Shown here: positions 62,123 through 64,000 of the stretch, one piece after another
Numbering within the stretch: position 1 is the stretch's first letter
Layout: every line of letters starts with the position of its first letter
Assembly (NCBI GenBank): GCA_965214205.1
Contig: OZ243941.1
Coordinates: 62,001 to 126,000 of the forward strand
Direction of reading: 5' to 3'
DNA length: 64,000 bases
DNA from: G963663315 sp965214205
Lineage (GTDB): Bacteria > Pseudomonadota > Gammaproteobacteria > Arenicellales > Poriferihabitantaceae
The notes under the pieces: model-generated
What the model saw: only the letters and a program-made list of their open reading frames with translations
Database searches by the model: none
What the model was told of the DNA's origin: nothing
Program-made: the position numbers and the translations under genes

Positions 62123-62716
62123 TCACCGTACCTCCACGCCAAACTGCTCAGCAACTTCGACAAATCCCTGCCAGAGGTACAATGCGAACCCCCGTGGAAT
62201 CAATATTTCATAGCCCGCTGACGACCGCCACAGGGTCACCCCGACATGGTGTATGGCCGAAGAGGCCACCGAGCCGACCGGGAACGAGGCTTCGCGCAGG
62301 TCAAGCGGCAGGAACCGATTGAGAAATTCCGGCGCGTCCGGTCCGGTAATCCGGAGCCGGGTCCGGGAATGTGAAATATCGAGCGTGGTTCCCTGTTCCG
62401 CATCCAGTTCCGGCGCCTGAATGCCGGACAACCACCACTTCAACGGCTCGACACGCAGCGCAGAGCCTGTGTCCGACGAAACAGACCAGCGCGGCGCCGG
62501 CGCCTGATCGACCCCGACCGCGTCCTCGACCCACTTTTCAACCGCATCCACCGTATCCGGCCACGCCGCGACCTGATGCAATACCAGGCCGGGAATTTCC
62601 TGAAGAACAACCCCCGGCTCACCGTCAGCGCCCAGAGCGCCGAATTTACCGACATCGTAATACCCAGCCAGCGCCGACGCCCGCGGCGGGTCAGCCTGGT
62701 CCACCCGCTCAACCAT
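62123..62716 (-). CDS. soxG: Sarcosine oxidase gamma subunit
   Basis: 197 aa from the ATG at 62716 (MVERVDQADPPRASALAGYYDVG), overlapping the soxA stop by 8 bp; the open frame to 62800 lies in soxA. Related to GcvT-fold SoxG: LDISHSRTRLRITGPDAPEFLNRFLPLDLREASFPVGSVASSAIHHVGVTLWR, and GYEILIPRGFALYLWQ. It is the small subunit of heterotetrameric sarcosine oxidase, which oxidises sarcosine to glycine and passes formaldehyde to tetrahydrofolate. It is the last gene of a sox operon extending past the window. Confidence 0.88.
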   Translation of the reverse strand: MVERVDQADPPRASALAGYYDVGKFGALGADGEPGVVLQEIPGLVLHQVAAWPDTVDAVEKWVEDAVGVDQAPAPRWSVSSDTGSALRVEPLKWWLSGIQAPELDAEQGTTLDISHSRTRLRITGPDAPEFLNRFLPLDLREASFPVGSVASSAIHHVGVTLWRSSAGYEILIPRGFALYLWQGFVEVAEQFGVEVR

Positions 62717-64000
62717 ACATTCTCTCCCCGTCCGGGTCATACATGTGCGGTGAAATAATTTCCACCTCGACGTTGCCCTCGCGTACCGGATCGGCGGCAA
62801 TCACCCTTTTATCCTTCCAGGCCGCCACTCCCCCTGAAATGAATCCCAGGCCAATCCAGCCCCCCATGGACGGTGAATGGGTAACCGCGGTTATCCAACC
62901 CTCCCCCAACCCGGAAACCTTGTCCCCGGCACACAATATGGCGCCCGCATTGAAGGTCTGACTGGCGTCCCTGGGCTTGATACCCACCAGTTTCGGGCGG
63001 TCTTCGCGCATCAGTTCGGGGCGGGTCCGCAGCGCGCTGCCGATAAATGACTTGTTCGGCGACGCCATTCTACCAAGACCGGCATCGTCTATGGTGACCC
63101 GGCCATCCAGTTCGACACCAGTGACATGGCCCTTTTCGGTCCGCATCGCGCCCAGCGCTTCGGTCCCGTACAGACAGCCGCCAAGCGGCTCGGCGGCGGC
63201 CCACAGCAGGTCCATCGCCGCCAGGGCATAATCCGACGGCACATAAACCTCGAACGCCATCTCACCGGAAAAGCTGATGCGGGCAATCCGGCAGGGAATT
63301 TCTCCCACCAGGGTCGTCTCGATCACCCCCATGAACGCCAAGCGGTCATTGGACACGGTTTCAGCCTGCATGACACAGCTTTCCAGAACATCCCGTGAAC
63401 GGGGGCCGGCCACGGCGCAACCCGCCCATTGCTCGGAAACAGAAGTCACGTGGACCCGCAGGTCCTGCCAGCGAGTCTGCAGCAACTCTTCCAGAAACAC
63501 CATCACCCTGGCCGCGTGCGCGGTCGTCGTGGTCATGAAATACTCGGTTTCGGCAAGGCGCCAGGTCGTTCCATCATCCATGACCAGTCCGTCATCCCTC
63601 AGCATGATGCCGTATCTCGCCTTGCCGACAGGCAGCTTGGCAAACGGATTGGTGTAGATACGATTGAGAAATTCGGTCGCGTCCGGGCCTTGCACGGCAA
63701 TCTTGCCCAAAGAAGTCACATCGCACAGACCAACACAGTTGCGGGTGGTTTCAGTCTCCCGGATATACGCCTCACTGATTCCTTCCCCCTTCCGCGCAAA
63801 ATACCAGGGGCGATGCCACAGCCCCGCCATGGTCATCGTGGCGCCGCGGCCGAGATTCCAGTCGTGCATTGGCGTGCGGCGCAACGGCCTGAAGTGTTCC
63901 GCCACATTCCTGCCGCTCAGCGCGCCAATCGAAACCGGAGTATAAGGGGGCCTGAAAATGGTTGTGCCGACTTCCGGAATATCCTTGCCGAGCGCTTCCG
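62709..64000 (-). CDS. soxA: Sarcosine oxidase alpha subunit, C-terminal part
   Basis: 430 codons of the 3' end are in the window and the frame is open at the right edge, so the start is upstream. The visible part begins EALGKDIPEVGTTIFRPPYTPVSIGALSGR, which is the linker typical of SoxA, then the GcvT-like folate-binding domain: HDWNLGRGATMTMAGLWHRPWYF, ETTRNCVGLCDVTSLGKIAVQGPDATEFLNRIYTN, and the C-terminal barrel GWITAVTHSPSMGGWIGLGFI. The FAD/NAD half is outside. It overlaps soxG by 8 bp. soxB and soxD would be expected further upstream. Confidence 0.9.
   Translation of the reverse strand, partial: EALGKDIPEVGTTIFRPPYTPVSIGALSGRNVAEHFRPLRRTPMHDWNLGRGATMTMAGLWHRPWYFARKGEGISEAYIRETETTRNCVGLCDVTSLGKIAVQGPDATEFLNRIYTNPFAKLPVGKARYGIMLRDDGLVMDDGTTWRLAETEYFMTTTTAHAARVMVFLEELLQTRWQDLRVHVTSVSEQWAGCAVAGPRSRDVLESCVMQAETVSNDRLAFMGVIETTLVGEIPCRIARISFSGEMAFEVYVPSDYALAAMDLLWAAAEPLGGCLYGTEALGAMRTEKGHVTGVELDGRVTIDDAGLGRMASPNKSFIGSALRTRPELMREDRPKLVGIKPRDASQTFNAGAILCAGDKVSGLGEGWITAVTHSPSMGGWIGLGFISGGVAAWKDKRVIAADPVREGNVEVEIISPHMYDPDGERMYG

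Noticed and set aside
1..64000. CRISPR arrays, transposases, integrases, phage or toxin-antitoxin genes
   Set aside because: No regularly spaced repeats, and all sizeable frames are accounted for by known housekeeping families; XerC is the chromosomal type.

Overview
This 64 kb window is dense, GC-rich (visibly above 50%) bacterial chromosome, almost entirely housekeeping genes. The proteins and their order point to a gammaproteobacterium outside the Enterobacterales. The order argJ-secA-dciA-lpxC-ftsZ, the pair pilD-coaE beside a mutT-argJ pair, the trio rsmD-coaD-yfhL, and lon-hupB-tRNA-ppiD are all blocks known from Pseudomonas-like and related lineages. No rRNA, CRISPR array, prophage, integron or transposase is visible. 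The only repeated element is a small palindromic repeat (ATTCCC...GGGAAT type).

Layout, left to right. 1-4 kb: tail of an inositol-monophosphatase-family gene, a choline-dehydrogenase-like GMC oxidoreductase and a membrane pyrophosphatase. 4-8 kb: dapF-DUF484-xerC, a small membrane protein and a CtpA protease. 8-11 kb: yibN-secB-gpsA, then a lone panB. 11-16 kb: infA, ftsY, rsmD-coaD-yfhL and tmcA. 16-24.8 kb: one colinear minus-strand run, iscR-sufB-sufC-sufD-sufT-Rieske-murA-hisD-hisC, with a clear IscR operator in front. 24.9-30.5 kb: an N-terminally short prepilin peptidase, coaE, mutT, argJ and secA. 30.5-49 kb: dciA, then lpxC and the complete dcw (division and cell wall) cluster from mraZ to ftsZ, driven from a recognisable promoter with MraZ boxes. 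49-57 kb: ridA, recG, ubiA, a zinc-ribbon Nudix hydrolase, a 357-bp AT-rich gap with DnaA boxes, priA and pyrC. 57-62 kb: ppiD, tRNA-Asp, tRNA-Val, hupB and lon. 62-64 kb: soxG and the 3' part of soxA (heterotetrameric sarcosine oxidase).

The functions form a few coherent groups: peptidoglycan precursor synthesis and septation (murA, dapF, dcw cluster, lpxC for lipid A), Fe-S cluster assembly (suf), protein export and quality control (secA, secB, ftsY, ppiD, lon, ctpA), replication and repair (xerC, priA, recG, dciA, hupB), and cofactor or amino-acid synthesis (coaD, coaE, panB, ubiA, hisC, hisD, argJ, pyrC). The betaine/sarcosine-type oxidoreductases at both ends suggest use of methylated amines, which is an inference.

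I did not find a clearly new defence, mobile or secretion system. The points most worth checking are the DnaA-box cluster before priA (candidate origin or DnaA-controlled promoter), a repeat that has become coding sequence at the hisD/hisC junction, the truncated pilD, and a recurring pattern in which well-known operons each lack one expected member (sufS, hisG, ddl, ftsEX, grxC, yacG, clpX, panC, spoT).
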